From Akkermansia muciniphila (lineage in GTDB: Bacteria > Verrucomicrobiota > Verrucomicrobiia > Limisphaerales > SIAT01), in assembly GCA_945860945.1 (NCBI GenBank), contig CAMASG010000006.1:1-55077 (forward strand): a DNA stretch of 55,077 nt, given 5' to 3'. The position numbers were made by a program, and so were the translations under genes. Of the stretch, positions 7,417-17,239 are shown piece after piece; the stretch's first letter is position 1; each line of letters starts with the position of its first letter. The notes beneath the pieces were generated by a model. The model saw only the letters and a program-made list of their open reading frames with translations, was not told where the DNA came from and searched no databases.

Positions 7417-9498
7417 TCAGAGCGCTTTTTTCGGCGGCTGCGAATCCGCTGGCAGCGGCAACGGCGGCGGAGTTAAAGGAGGCACGGGCGCTGTCTTCGC
7501 GCTGGTCTTTACGCTGCCATCGCCGTGGAGCGTGTGGTTGTGGATGGGGCATCGCGCGACGATGCTGGCCGGCGTGAGTTTGCCGGTGACAGGCATCAGT
7601 TGGTAGGTGGCGTTGAGCGGAGTGAATGCTGTCCAGTTCGCGGCGGATTGGCGCTGTTTGTCATCGGGGCAGACGAGGGCTGTGGGCGAGGGGAGTTCGG
7701 CGGAGACATCCTTCCACGACGTCGGCATCTTCTGATTGTCCTCTTGGTAAATCAGCACGGCGAGACCGGCTTGTTTCAGATTAGTCTGGCACTCGGTCCC
7801 TTCGGTTGAGCCGCGGGCTTTGGAGACGGCGGGCAGGATGAATCCGGCGGCGATGGCGGCGGGCAGCACGCCTGCCTGCAGAGCGAGGCTTTGGGGTCCG
7901 CTCGTGGTGGCGAGGCTGTCGAGTTGGATGCCTTCGCTGGTGACCTTCAGTACGCCGAAGTGGGAGAAGGGCGGTGCCTTCGGATCGTTGAAGAAGCTCA
8001 TCATCTCGTTGATCTCCGGCGGCGCATCCTTGGCGGCGGATTGCTGGAGTTGCTGGAGAGTCTGACCCATGCGGGCGCTGACGAACTGGAACTGGTTGCC
8101 GTCTAGAGCGGTGCCTTTCGAGAGCTTCTGGAATTCCTCGCTGGCGACCAAGCCGGGTGTCTCGCCACTTTTAATGGCAACGATTTCCTTCGCCAACGCG
8201 AGAGTGCTGCAGACGACCACGTAGCCGTCGGCCTTGAACATCGTGACCTGTAGCGGCACGGGCAACGGCAGCGGCATCATGGCCGTCAGCTCGTTGGTGC
8301 CAACGGCGATTTTCTGCGGCTTGATGGGGCCGAGAGCGAGGAACGGTTCGATGGCTTGCGCGACCTTGTCGTCTTTCGCCTTGAGCAGAACGATGATGCC
8401 CGGCTCAGGGAATTCCATCACCTTATCGCCCACGGGGAACGGGATTTTCTTCGCGTCATTGAGAGTGATGGCGATGCCCACCTCGCTGACGGAAGCGAGC
8501 AGGCCTTCGATCATCGGGCCGGTCTGCGGGTTGGCCGAAATCTGGTTGAACATCTCGATGAGCGCTTTATCGCCGGACTGCTGGACGAGCGTCTTGATCC
8601 AGTCCCACGCGAGCTTGGCGTCGAGGTCGGTGTGGTAGGCGAAGGCGGTACTGGGGGGGAGCAGCTTGATCGCGGCGAGCTCGGGCGGATTGGCTCTGAA
8701 GAGTTTCCAAAGTTTGCCGTCGCTCTTGTCGGGGTAATGGTGCGCGGCGAGGCGATTGCGATAGAGACCTTTCTCGACGGCGAAGCTGCTGAGCCCCACG
8801 CCGCTGACATCCATCAAGCCGCTTTCCCGATAAGCTTGGCGAAGAAGCTTGAGGCCGGTGTTTGCATCGGGTCCTGTGGCCGGTCCCGTACCGCTCGGCG
8901 GTTGCGCCTTCTCGGCGATTTTTGAAAAACCTTCGAAGAGCTGATCGGCCTGCGCGCCGAGCTGCTCGGTGCTTAGATACATGAAGAGCTGGCCGTGTGT
9001 GTCGAGGTGCTTGGCGACCTCCGCGTAGCTGGATTTCTCGGCGGAAACTTTAGCGGGCGCGCCGGACTTCTTGGACTTTTTAACCATCGCCATGGCCGGC
9101 GTGGGCGCCGCTTCCGGATTCAACAGGCCAGGCAGGAACCAACCGGCGGCGAGGCCGATGCACAAAGCGAGCCCGACGACGCTGATGACAAGTGCTCGGT
9201 TACCTTTCTTCGGCGCGCCGGCGGCGGTTACGACAGGGGCGGTCTCTGCCTTTGCAGTTTTGCCCGGGGTCTTCGGTGCTGCGGCTTTGAGGAGCTGGCT
9301 TTTCGGTGACGCGGCGGCCATTTCGAGCGTGGCAAAGTCGGCAGCGAATTCGATGAAGTCGGAGAGCGGCACCCAGTCCTCGAGGCCTTCCTTGAAGGCG
9401 AGCGTCGTGCCGAGCACTCGCCCTTCGCGGATCCAACTGCGTAGTTCCTGCTCTTCAATGGGACCGTACTCCTGGCCGTCGTCGTAGATTTTGTACAT
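7417..9498 (-). CDS. GYF_2-domain protein with central DUF3352-like region and pseudopilin (DUF1559-like) C-terminal region
   Basis: MYKIYDDGQEYGPIEEQELRSWIREGRV (GYF_2); one TM helix; C-terminus ILPAVSKARGSTEGTECQTNLKQAGLAVLIYQEDN...CPDD...GDGSVK. Confidence 0.75.
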   Translation of the reverse strand: MYKIYDDGQEYGPIEEQELRSWIREGRVLGTTLAFKEGLEDWVPLSDFIEFAADFATLEMAAASPKSQLLKAAAPKTPGKTAKAETAPVVTAAGAPKKGNRALVISVVGLALCIGLAAGWFLPGLLNPEAAPTPAMAMVKKSKKSGAPAKVSAEKSSYAEVAKHLDTHGQLFMYLSTEQLGAQADQLFEGFSKIAEKAQPPSGTGPATGPDANTGLKLLRQAYRESGLMDVSGVGLSSFAVEKGLYRNRLAAHHYPDKSDGKLWKLFRANPPELAAIKLLPPSTAFAYHTDLDAKLAWDWIKTLVQQSGDKALIEMFNQISANPQTGPMIEGLLASVSEVGIAITLNDAKKIPFPVGDKVMEFPEPGIIVLLKAKDDKVAQAIEPFLALGPIKPQKIAVGTNELTAMMPLPLPVPLQVTMFKADGYVVVCSTLALAKEIVAIKSGETPGLVASEEFQKLSKGTALDGNQFQFVSARMGQTLQQLQQSAAKDAPPEINEMMSFFNDPKAPPFSHFGVLKVTSEGIQLDSLATTSGPQSLALQAGVLPAAIAAGFILPAVSKARGSTEGTECQTNLKQAGLAVLIYQEDNQKMPTSWKDVSAELPSPTALVCPDDKQRQSAANWTAFTPLNATYQLMPVTGKLTPASIVARCPIHNHTLHGDGSVKTSAKTAPVPPLTPPPLPLPADSQPPKKAL

Positions 9499-9631
9499 AG
9501 CTGCCTCGTGTCGCTGGGTGGGGCGGACTTCTGCGCCGAGCTTAACGAAGAGCTTGAAGCGGCTCAACTAAAACGTTGGAACAAACAACGTGCGGTAGCA
9601 TTGGCACCGTGGCCGTATGTTTTGCGGCCGT

Positions 9632-10582
9632 TTACGGGTTCACCACGTTCTGCGGCCGGTCGGCGAGGAAGGCTTTCAGATTCGCCACGGCCGTTTCCAT
9701 CAAGCGCGCGCGGGCGGCGCGTGTGGCCCAAGCGATGTGCGGGGTGATGAGGCAATTGCGCGCGGTGAAGAGCGGGTGATTGGCTGCTGGCGGTTCGACG
9801 GAAAGGACATCCAGCGCCGCGCCAGCGATACGGCCGCTGTTCAACGCGTCCGCCAACGCCGGTTCATCCACGAGCGGACCGCGCGCGGTGTTGACGAGGA
9901 ACGCCGTCGGCTTCATCAGCGCGAGGCGCGAAGCGTTCACGAGGCCCTTGTTCTCCGGCGTGAGCGGGCAGTGCAAGCTGATGATGTCTGCTTCGCGAAA
10001 GAGCGTTTCGAGTTCGACAAACGTCACGCCGTCCACCTTCTTCGGCGCACGGGATTGAGCGATGATTTTCATCCCGAACGCGCGCGCCACATTCGCGACC
10101 GCCTCGCCGATGCGCCCGTAGCCGACGATGCCGAGCGTGAGGCTGTCGAGCTCGATGAGCGGATGATCCCAGTAGCAGAAATCGGGGCTCTGGCTCCAGC
10201 GGCCGTCGCGCACGGTCTGGCCGTGATGGCCGGTGCGGTGCGCCAGTTCGAGGATGAGCGCCATCACCATTTGCGCGACGGACTTCGTGCCGTACCCAGG
10301 CACGTTGCACACCGCCACGCCGCGCTCGCGGGCGGCTGCGGCGTCCACCACATTGAAGCCCGTGGCGAGCACACCGATGAAACGCAGCTTCGGTAGTTGC
10401 AAAAGCGTGTCGCGGCTGAGAACGGTTTTGTTCGTGAAGAGAATCTCGGCGTCGCGCGCGTGCGCTACGATTTGGTCGGTCGGAGTGCGGTCGTGGATGG
10501 TGCAGGTGCCGAGCGTGCGAAGGGCGTCCCAGCTCAAGTCGCCGGGGTTCAAAGTGTGGCCATCGAGGACAACGATATTCAT
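9632..10582 (-). CDS. D-2-hydroxyacid dehydrogenase (glycerate/hydroxypyruvate reductase-like)
   Basis: LGIVGYGRIGEAVANVARAFGMKI; TAFLVNTARGPLVDEPALADAL; AALDVLSVEPP; start at MNIVVLDGHTLNPGDLSWD. Confidence 0.92.
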   Translation of the reverse strand: MNIVVLDGHTLNPGDLSWDALRTLGTCTIHDRTPTDQIVAHARDAEILFTNKTVLSRDTLLQLPKLRFIGVLATGFNVVDAAAARERGVAVCNVPGYGTKSVAQMVMALILELAHRTGHHGQTVRDGRWSQSPDFCYWDHPLIELDSLTLGIVGYGRIGEAVANVARAFGMKIIAQSRAPKKVDGVTFVELETLFREADIISLHCPLTPENKGLVNASRLALMKPTAFLVNTARGPLVDEPALADALNSGRIAGAALDVLSVEPPAANHPLFTARNCLITPHIAWATRAARARLMETAVANLKAFLADRPQNVVNP

Positions 10583-10668
10583 CTCCGCGAGTATGCTTCG
10601 AGGGTTGCGCCAAGGCGAGCGCACTGTGCGATGTTGAAAACGAAATCGGCGACCGCTATTGTCCGAGC

Positions 10669-10899
10669 ATGCCGATTTACGAGTTTCATTGTGGCAAGTG
10701 CGAGAAAGAGAGCGAACTGCTGGTGCGCTCGGCGAATTGGGAGGGAACACCCTGCCCGCACTGCGGTTCAACGCCGCTGGAGAAGAAGCTTTCCGTGTTC
10801 GCCTCGAAGGTGGAAGGAGGCGCGGGCGAAGCGCCGGCTTGCTCGAGCGTGCCGAGTTCCTGCGGCCGCTGCGGAACCGGTGTGCCGCATTCGCACTGA
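10669..10899 (+). CDS. FmdB-family zinc ribbon protein
   Basis: MPIYEFHCGKCEKESELLVR...CPHCGSTPLEKKLSVFA. Confidence 0.88.
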   Translation: MPIYEFHCGKCEKESELLVRSANWEGTPCPHCGSTPLEKKLSVFASKVEGGAGEAPACSSVPSSCGRCGTGVPHSH

Positions 10900-10960
10900 G
10901 ATCCGCCATCGCGGCAAATTAATGCTCGCCCGCCACGCGCGGCTGCGTTAACGAAGAGGG

Positions 10961-12178
10961 ATGAGCACCCCGTCTTCAAATTCACTTCTGGGCCGTCGCG
11001 AGTTTTTGACCGCTGCCAGCACGACTGCTGCCGCGTGGGCTTTATTGCAGGACGCCGCGGGCGCGGAGAATCCCGCTGCCAACGTCACGGACAAAACCTC
11101 CACCATTCGTATCACCGGCCTGCGCACGTATTGGGTCGGGCCGATTGTGTTTCTGCGAGTGGAGACCAATCACGGCGTCGTCGGCTGGGGCGAAGTGAAG
11201 GGTGTGGATCCGCGCGTTTCGAAGCCGCTGGCCGAATCGCTCTTCGAGCTGTTGATCGGCGAGAACCCCACACGTATCGAGCATCTATGGCAGAAGCTGT
11301 ATCGTGCGCACCGCGACATTCGCGGCGGCGCGTTTCTCGTTCACACACTGGCTGGCTTCGACATGGCGCTGTGGGACATCACCGGCAAGCTCTGGGGCGT
11401 GCCGGTTTACCGGATGCTCGGCGGGCCGACGCGCGACCGCATCCGCGTCTATCACACGGCAAAGGCAGTGAAGGTTCCGCCGCACGGCGTCTACGAACAT
11501 TCCGGCACGCCCGCGGACATCGACCGGATGGTGAACGCCATCAAGGCCGCGCGCGAGAAGGTCGGGCCCGACGGCGCGGTGATGTTCGACGCGCACAGCG
11601 CCGTGCCGCCTGCCACGCTTATCCAGCTCGCCGCCGCCATCAAGCCGTACGATGTGCTGTTCATCGAGGAGCCTGCTGTGCCCGGAAACATCGAGGTTTT
11701 CAAGCGGCTGAAACAATCCATCAACATCCCGTTGGCAACCGGCGAGCGCGACCGGACGATCTGGGAATTTGTCGCGTATCTGCACGAGCGCTGCATCGAC
11801 ATCGTGCAGCCTGACTGCTGCCACACCGGCGGCATCACCTCGATGAAGAAGATCGCCACGCTAGCCGAGGCGTATCACGTGCCGCTCGCGCCGCATTGCA
11901 CGGCGAACTTCCTCGGCATCGCCGCCAGTCTGCACGTCACCGCGTCGATCCCGCTCTTCCTCATCCACGAGTTTTATCCGGACAACCACGGCTTCAATCT
12001 CAAGGGCATCACGCGGATGGACTTCGAGGTGGACAAGGACGGCTACGTCTCGCTGCCGCCGGGACCGGGCCTCGGCGTGGAGGTGGATGAGAAATTTCTG
12101 GAGACGGCTGCCAAACAGCCGCAGACGTACAAATGGCCCGGCGCGAAATTGCGCGACGGCTCGGTCGCCGATTATTGA
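10961..12178 (+). CDS. mandelate racemase/muconate lactonizing enzyme family (galactonate dehydratase-like), Tat-type N-terminus
   Basis: GRREFLTAASTTAAAWA; VETNHGVVGWGE; GFDMALWDITGKLWGVPVYRMLGG; DAHS...IEEP...ATGER...PDCCHTGGIT...APHCT. Confidence 0.88.
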   Translation: MSTPSSNSLLGRREFLTAASTTAAAWALLQDAAGAENPAANVTDKTSTIRITGLRTYWVGPIVFLRVETNHGVVGWGEVKGVDPRVSKPLAESLFELLIGENPTRIEHLWQKLYRAHRDIRGGAFLVHTLAGFDMALWDITGKLWGVPVYRMLGGPTRDRIRVYHTAKAVKVPPHGVYEHSGTPADIDRMVNAIKAAREKVGPDGAVMFDAHSAVPPATLIQLAAAIKPYDVLFIEEPAVPGNIEVFKRLKQSINIPLATGERDRTIWEFVAYLHERCIDIVQPDCCHTGGITSMKKIATLAEAYHVPLAPHCTANFLGIAASLHVTASIPLFLIHEFYPDNHGFNLKGITRMDFEVDKDGYVSLPPGPGLGVEVDEKFLETAAKQPQTYKWPGAKLRDGSVADY

Positions 12179-12196
12179 ACGGAATCGCCCCGTTCT

Positions 12197-13327
12197 TCAA
12201 TCGAACCGGATCACTTGCCGCACCGCTTCACCGCGCGCGAGGGCATCGAAGCCTTCGTTGATCTCTTCCAACCGCAACGTCCGCGTGATGAGCCGGTCCA
12301 CCGGCAGTCGCCCCGTCTGGTGCAATTCGATGAAGCGCGGGATGTCGCGTCGCGGCACGCACGAGCCCATGTAACTGCCGCGTACCACCCGTTCCTCCAC
12401 GCTGAGCGTGACGGCTGGCACACTGAAAAGCCGCTTCGCATCCGGCAGGCTGATCGTCACCGTGTTGCCGCCCGGCCGCGTCGCATAAAATGCCTGCGCC
12501 ATACCGCACTCATTGCCCGTCGCCTCAATCGCGTGATTCACTCCGCCGCTGGACAGCTCGCGCACCTGCGCCACCGCGTCAGCGGCGGAGGAGTTCACCG
12601 TGTGCGTGGCGCCGAGTTCCTTTGCCAACGCGAGTTTATGCTCGAGCAAATCCACGGCGATGATTGGTGAAGCGCCCGCCGCAACTGCGCCCATCACCGC
12701 ACTCAACCCAACGCCGCCGAGCCCGAACACCGCCACGCTTTCGCCCGGCCGCACGCTCGCGGTATTGAAAACCGCGCCCGCGCCAGTGACCACCGCGCAA
12801 CCGAAGAGCGCCGCAGTGGCGAGCGGAAGGCGTCGATCGATCTTCACCAACGATTCGGCGACGGCGATGGTGTGGTGCGAAAAAGCCGCGATACCGCAGT
12901 GGTGATGCACCGGTTGGCCGCGCGAATTGATGAACCGCCGCGCGCCGTTCAGCAGCGTGCCGGCGAGATTGGCGCGGTTGCCGTTGACGCAGAGCGCTGG
13001 CTTGCCGGCCTTGCAATAAACGCAATGTCCGCAGGTCGGGATGAAGCTGAACACGACGTGGTCGTCCGGCGCGAAACCCGTCACGCCGGCGCCGATTTCG
13101 CGCACGATGCCGCTCGCCTCGTGGCCGAGCACGATGGGCAGCGGCCGCGGCCGCGAGCCGTTCATCACGGAGAGATCGGAGTGGCAGAGACCGGCGGCAG
13201 CGATTTCGACGAGCACCTCGCCGGGGCCGGGCGGGGCGAGTTCCAATTCCTCGATCACCAGCGGTCGTGTGACGGCGTAAGGCGCCGACTGGCCTGTTTC
13301 GTAGAGAACAGCGGCGGTGGTTTTCAT
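12197..13327 (-). CDS. zinc-dependent alcohol dehydrogenase
   Basis: AAGLCHSDLSVMNGSRPRPLPIVLGHEASGIV; CGHCVYCKAGKPALC; GLGGVGLSAVMGAVAAGA; start at MKTTAAVLYE. Confidence 0.92.
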   Translation of the reverse strand: MKTTAAVLYETGQSAPYAVTRPLVIEELELAPPGPGEVLVEIAAAGLCHSDLSVMNGSRPRPLPIVLGHEASGIVREIGAGVTGFAPDDHVVFSFIPTCGHCVYCKAGKPALCVNGNRANLAGTLLNGARRFINSRGQPVHHHCGIAAFSHHTIAVAESLVKIDRRLPLATAALFGCAVVTGAGAVFNTASVRPGESVAVFGLGGVGLSAVMGAVAAGASPIIAVDLLEHKLALAKELGATHTVNSSAADAVAQVRELSSGGVNHAIEATGNECGMAQAFYATRPGGNTVTISLPDAKRLFSVPAVTLSVEERVVRGSYMGSCVPRRDIPRFIELHQTGRLPVDRLITRTLRLEEINEGFDALARGEAVRQVIRFD

Positions 13328-13418
13328 CGTGCGTGCCTGAAGATGAGCCAAGTGCGCGATGAAGGCAAATGCGCATTGCCGTTGAACCGCGCCGTGGCGG
13401 TGCATTAACTTCCATGCG

Positions 13419-13850
13419 ATGACGCTCGTGGAAAAGCAACAGACGCTCGTCGCGGAATTTTCGTCCATCCGCGATGCACAGGCGCGACTGACTCACGTGA
13501 TTGAGCGCGGCCGGAAGCATCCATCGCTCGCCGAAGCGCAGCGCACCGAGGCGAATCGCGTCGAAGGCTGCCTCGCGCGGCTTTGGCTCGCGTGCGAGAT
13601 TCGCGAGAGTGATTGCCATTTCGTGTGCGACTCCGATTCCGCCGTCGTCAAAGGCATCGCCGCCTTGCTGTGCGAGTTTTACAGCGATCAGGGGGCGGAT
13701 GAGATTGTGTCAGTGGAGCCAGATTTTCTCTCCGAGATCGGACTTTCTCGTCAACTCACCGGCAACCGGCGCAACGCGTTGACGCGTGTACGCGAGACGA
13801 TTCGCGCCTTCGCGCAGCGGCAGTTGAAAACGCCAAATCAACCGAGATGA
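13419..13850 (+). CDS. sufE: SufE family protein
   Basis: EANRVEGCLARLWLACEI; GIAALLCEFYSDQ; IGLSRQLTGNRRNALTRVRETIRAFA. Confidence 0.85.
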   Translation: MTLVEKQQTLVAEFSSIRDAQARLTHVIERGRKHPSLAEAQRTEANRVEGCLARLWLACEIRESDCHFVCDSDSAVVKGIAALLCEFYSDQGADEIVSVEPDFLSEIGLSRQLTGNRRNALTRVRETIRAFAQRQLKTPNQPR

Positions 13851-14653
13851 GTCCCCGTTTTTACGACGCGCACAATCATCTGCAAGATGGCCGGTTCGGA
13901 CCGGACACGGACGCGATTGTGGCGACGACGGCCCGCGCGGGCGTGGCGCGAATGGTGGTGAATGGTTCGTGCGAAGAAGATTGGTCAGCCGTGCTCGAGT
14001 TGGCGCGGCGGCATCCGTGCGTGCTGCCGAGCTTCGGTTATCATCCGTGGTACGCGCATGAACGCACGCCGCGCTGGCGCGAAGAGTTGGAACGGTTTCT
14101 CGCCTCCGCGCCCTCGGCCATCGGCGAGATTGGCCTCGACCGCTGGATTGAAAACTCCGACCTCGCGGCGCAGGAGGAGACGTTCGTCTGGCAACTCCGT
14201 CTCGCGGCCGATCGGAATCTGCCCGCGAGTATTCACTGTCTCAAGGCGTGGGGCTGGCTGTACGATTTGCTGCGCGCGAACCCCCGGCCGGCGCGTGGAT
14301 TTCTGCTTCATTCTTACGGCGGCCCGCGCGAGATGATCGAGCCGCTCGCGCGTCTCGGCGCGTATTTTTCGCTGCCCGGCTATTTCGCTCACGCGCGGAA
14401 GGAACGTCAGCGCGAGGTGTTTCGTCAGGTGCCGCTTGATCGTTTGCTCATCGAGACCGATGCGCCGGATCAGTCATTGCCGGACGAACTCAATCGCCAT
14501 CCACTCAATAATCCTCAGACGGGCAAGCCGGTGAACCATCCGGCGAACATTGTCGCCGTGTATGATTTCGCAGCCGGCTTGCTCGGCGAACCGGTCGAGA
14601 ATCTTGCTGCGCGAGTGGAAGAGAATTTCGTGCGACTTTTCGGCGCGTCGTGA
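13847..14653 (+). CDS. TatD family hydrolase
   Basis: MSPRFYDAHNHLQDGRF; AIGEIGLDRW; SIHCLKAWGWL; LLIETDAPDQSLPDE. Confidence 0.92.
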   Translation: MSPRFYDAHNHLQDGRFGPDTDAIVATTARAGVARMVVNGSCEEDWSAVLELARRHPCVLPSFGYHPWYAHERTPRWREELERFLASAPSAIGEIGLDRWIENSDLAAQEETFVWQLRLAADRNLPASIHCLKAWGWLYDLLRANPRPARGFLLHSYGGPREMIEPLARLGAYFSLPGYFAHARKERQREVFRQVPLDRLLIETDAPDQSLPDELNRHPLNNPQTGKPVNHPANIVAVYDFAAGLLGEPVENLAARVEENFVRLFGAS

Positions 14654-14665
14654 ATCGTTGCTGGC

Positions 14666-15445
14666 TCACGAATGCGGCGAAGTCAGCTTCGCTACCACGC
14701 ACGCGGTAGCGGCGAAACCAATCGCGCCGCTGACGAACGTGGCCGTGCCGAAGCCGATTTCGCAGTCGAGTTTCAGATCGCTCCCTGGTTCGCGATCGGC
14801 GCAGACCGTGCCGTCTCGCCACGGGAAAACCGGCGGTTCCACTGAGAAGACCGCTTCAACTCCAAACTTTTCCTCCGGCTGACGCGGGAATCCGTGTTCA
14901 GCGCGCAGGCGTTTGCGGGTCTGCTGGAGAAGTCGGTCATGCGAGGCTAAAGCGAGATCGGCGACGCGAATAGCGGTCGGGTCGCGCCGGCCACCCGCGC
15001 CGCCGCAGGTGACGAGCGGAATGCTCCGCGAACAGCATTCGGTGATGAGCAGACACTTGTTTCCAAGATGATCGATGGCATCGAGCACGCAGTCGAATTT
15101 GACGTGGAGCAGTCGCTCGGCGTTCTCGGCTGAAAAGAATTCTGTGACGGTGTGGATTTCAATGGATGGATTAATCGCGCGCGCGCGTCGCGCCATCACC
15201 TCGACTTTTGGCTGGCCAATTTCGCCGTCGAGCGCGTGGAGTTGGCGGTTCACGTTGCTCACGCAGACATCATCGAGATCCACCAGCGTGAGGCGGCCGA
15301 CACCGGTGCGAGCCAGCGCTTCCACGGCCCACGAACCGACGCCGCCGATGCCCACCACGCAGACGTGCGCGCGGGAAAGGCGCGCGAGGCCGTCGGCGCC
15401 GTACAGACGCCGGATGCCGCCGAAGCGCAGCTCATGATCGCTCAT
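14666..15445 (-). CDS. tcdA: tRNA threonylcarbamoyladenosine dehydratase (ThiF/HesA family)
   Basis: MSDHELRFGGIRRLYGADGLARLSRAHVCVVGIGGVGSWAVEALARTGVGRLTLVDLDDVCVSNVNRQLHAL. Confidence 0.9.
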   Translation of the reverse strand: MSDHELRFGGIRRLYGADGLARLSRAHVCVVGIGGVGSWAVEALARTGVGRLTLVDLDDVCVSNVNRQLHALDGEIGQPKVEVMARRARAINPSIEIHTVTEFFSAENAERLLHVKFDCVLDAIDHLGNKCLLITECCSRSIPLVTCGGAGGRRDPTAIRVADLALASHDRLLQQTRKRLRAEHGFPRQPEEKFGVEAVFSVEPPVFPWRDGTVCADREPGSDLKLDCEIGFGTATFVSGAIGFAATACVVAKLTSPHS

Positions 15446-15542
15446 CGCACAAGCTAACACTGTGTCGTGGGCCGTTGCCAAGTTCGTTAAGTCGGGCTTT
15501 CCGCCATTGAAGAGCGCCCCCGCGCCGCTTACGTTTGTCGCC

Positions 15543-16118
15543 GTGAGTGAAACGAATTCAACCGCGAAGATTTTGGTCCTGTACGATTCCTCCTCCGGAA
15601 ACACGGCGAAGATGGCGCAGCTCGTCGTCGAAGGCGCGCAGCGCATCCCCGGCACCGAGGTGCGGTTGCGCAGCGTGGACGAAGCGAGCGCGGCGGATGT
15701 CGTTTGGTGCGACGGCATCGCTGTGGGCAGCCCGACGAACATGGGCATTCTTTCGTGGAAGATGAAACGGTTCTGGGACGAGACGATGCGGCCGCACTGG
15801 ATGAAGATCGATGGGCGCATCAGTTGTGCGTTCAGCTCCGCTGGTGGCTGGGGCGGCGGGATGGAGCTGGCCTGCCAATCGATCCTGACCGTGTTGATGA
15901 ATTTCGGTTTCCTCACGTTCGGCGTGACCGATTACGCGACGAAGATGCACACGCTCCATTACGGTGCGGTGGCGGCCAAAGAGCCGCGTGGCGAAGAGGC
16001 GCAGGTTGCGTGTCGTTTGCTCGGCCAGCGGCTTGCCGAATGGACGGCGGTGCTCGTGCACGGCCGGAAAGAGTTGCACCCGCAGCTCAAGCTCGCTGAG
16101 CGAATGTCTCCAGGCTGA
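15543..16118 (+). CDS. flavodoxin family protein (WrbA-like)
   Basis: KILVLYDSSSGNTAKMAQLVVEGA; GIAVGSPTNMGILSWKMKRFWDET; probable GTG start. Confidence 0.82.
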   Translation: MSETNSTAKILVLYDSSSGNTAKMAQLVVEGAQRIPGTEVRLRSVDEASAADVVWCDGIAVGSPTNMGILSWKMKRFWDETMRPHWMKIDGRISCAFSSAGGWGGGMELACQSILTVLMNFGFLTFGVTDYATKMHTLHYGAVAAKEPRGEEAQVACRLLGQRLAEWTAVLVHGRKELHPQLKLAERMSPG

Positions 16119-16155
16119 GTGGTTCACAAGAGAAGCGTGATAAGATGCTGCTGCG

Positions 16156-17238
16156 ATGAACCTGGAGCAATCGAGAATCATGCGCGATTTTGGAAACAGA
16201 TGTCTGTGGCGTCCGCTTGTGGTCTTGTTCGCGGCTTTCTTCGGCTTCGGCGTCGACGCGGTTGAACCCACAAACTCCGCCAACTCGATGGAGTCGCTGC
16301 GAGGCTTCACGATGGGTGCGGGTTGGTCGCTGAAGTATATCGCGCCGGCGAAGGCGCCCGTGAAAACTGAAGTCCACCGCGCCCTGCAGTCGCTGCTCGA
16401 TCGTCTCGAAGGCCAGATGTCCACGTGGCGCGATGACACGGACCTCGCGCGTTTCAATGCCTCGCGCCGCACGGACTTATTTCTCGTGCCACGTGAGACG
16501 GCGTTCGTCGTGATTGAGGCGCAACGCATCAGCAAACTTACCGGTGGCGCGTTTGACGTGACGATCGAACCGCTCGTGCGGTTGTGGGGTTTTGGCCCGC
16601 GCGGCCGGCCCGGCCTGGTGCCGTCCGCCAAGTTGATTGAGGAAACGCAGGCGAAGATCGGCTGGCGACATTTGGATGCGCGGCTCGATTTGCCGGTGCT
16701 GAAGAAGGCGATTCCGACATTATCAGTGGATTTGTCCGCGCTCGCGCCCGGCTTCGCTGCGGACGAAATTGGTCGTTGGCTGGAGTTGCGCGGCGTCACA
16801 AATTATCTCGCTGAGGTCGGCGGCGAACTGCGTGCACGCGGTCACGATTCGCGCGGCCGGCCGTGGCGCGTCGGCATTGAGCGGCCGGTCGATGACAATC
16901 GAGAAATTGCGCGCGTGGTGGCGCTCGACAACTTGAGCCTCGCGACCTCGGGTGATTACCGAAACTTTTTCATCAAGGACGGCCGGCGTTATGCGCACAT
17001 CGTCGATCCGCGCACGGGTCGGCCGACGGAGCACGTGGCGGCAGTGAGCATCGCGCATCCGTCGGCGATGACGGCGGACGCGCTGGCCACGGCGCTGATG
17101 GTGCTCGGGCCGGAGCAGGGGATGAAGCTCGCGCGCGAACAAGCCTGGCCGGTGCAGTTCGTCGTGCGCGAGGGAAACGTTTTGAGGACCACGGCCACGC
17201 CGCAGTTTGAGCGGCTCGTGGTGGAGCCGGCGAAATAG
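16156..17238 (+). CDS. apbE: FAD:protein FMN transferase (ApbE family)
   Basis: MESLRGFTMGAGWSLKY; FDVTIEPLVRLWGFGPRG; ATSGDYRNFF...RYAHIVDPRTGRP; SAMTADALATALMVLGPEQG. Confidence 0.92.
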   Translation: MNLEQSRIMRDFGNRCLWRPLVVLFAAFFGFGVDAVEPTNSANSMESLRGFTMGAGWSLKYIAPAKAPVKTEVHRALQSLLDRLEGQMSTWRDDTDLARFNASRRTDLFLVPRETAFVVIEAQRISKLTGGAFDVTIEPLVRLWGFGPRGRPGLVPSAKLIEETQAKIGWRHLDARLDLPVLKKAIPTLSVDLSALAPGFAADEIGRWLELRGVTNYLAEVGGELRARGHDSRGRPWRVGIERPVDDNREIARVVALDNLSLATSGDYRNFFIKDGRRYAHIVDPRTGRPTEHVAAVSIAHPSAMTADALATALMVLGPEQGMKLAREQAWPVQFVVREGNVLRTTATPQFERLVVEPAK

Positions 17239-17239
17239 T

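Noticed and set aside
9617-10396. 259-aa plus-strand ORF
   Set aside because: Overlaps the conserved D-2-hydroxyacid dehydrogenase on the opposite strand; no domain
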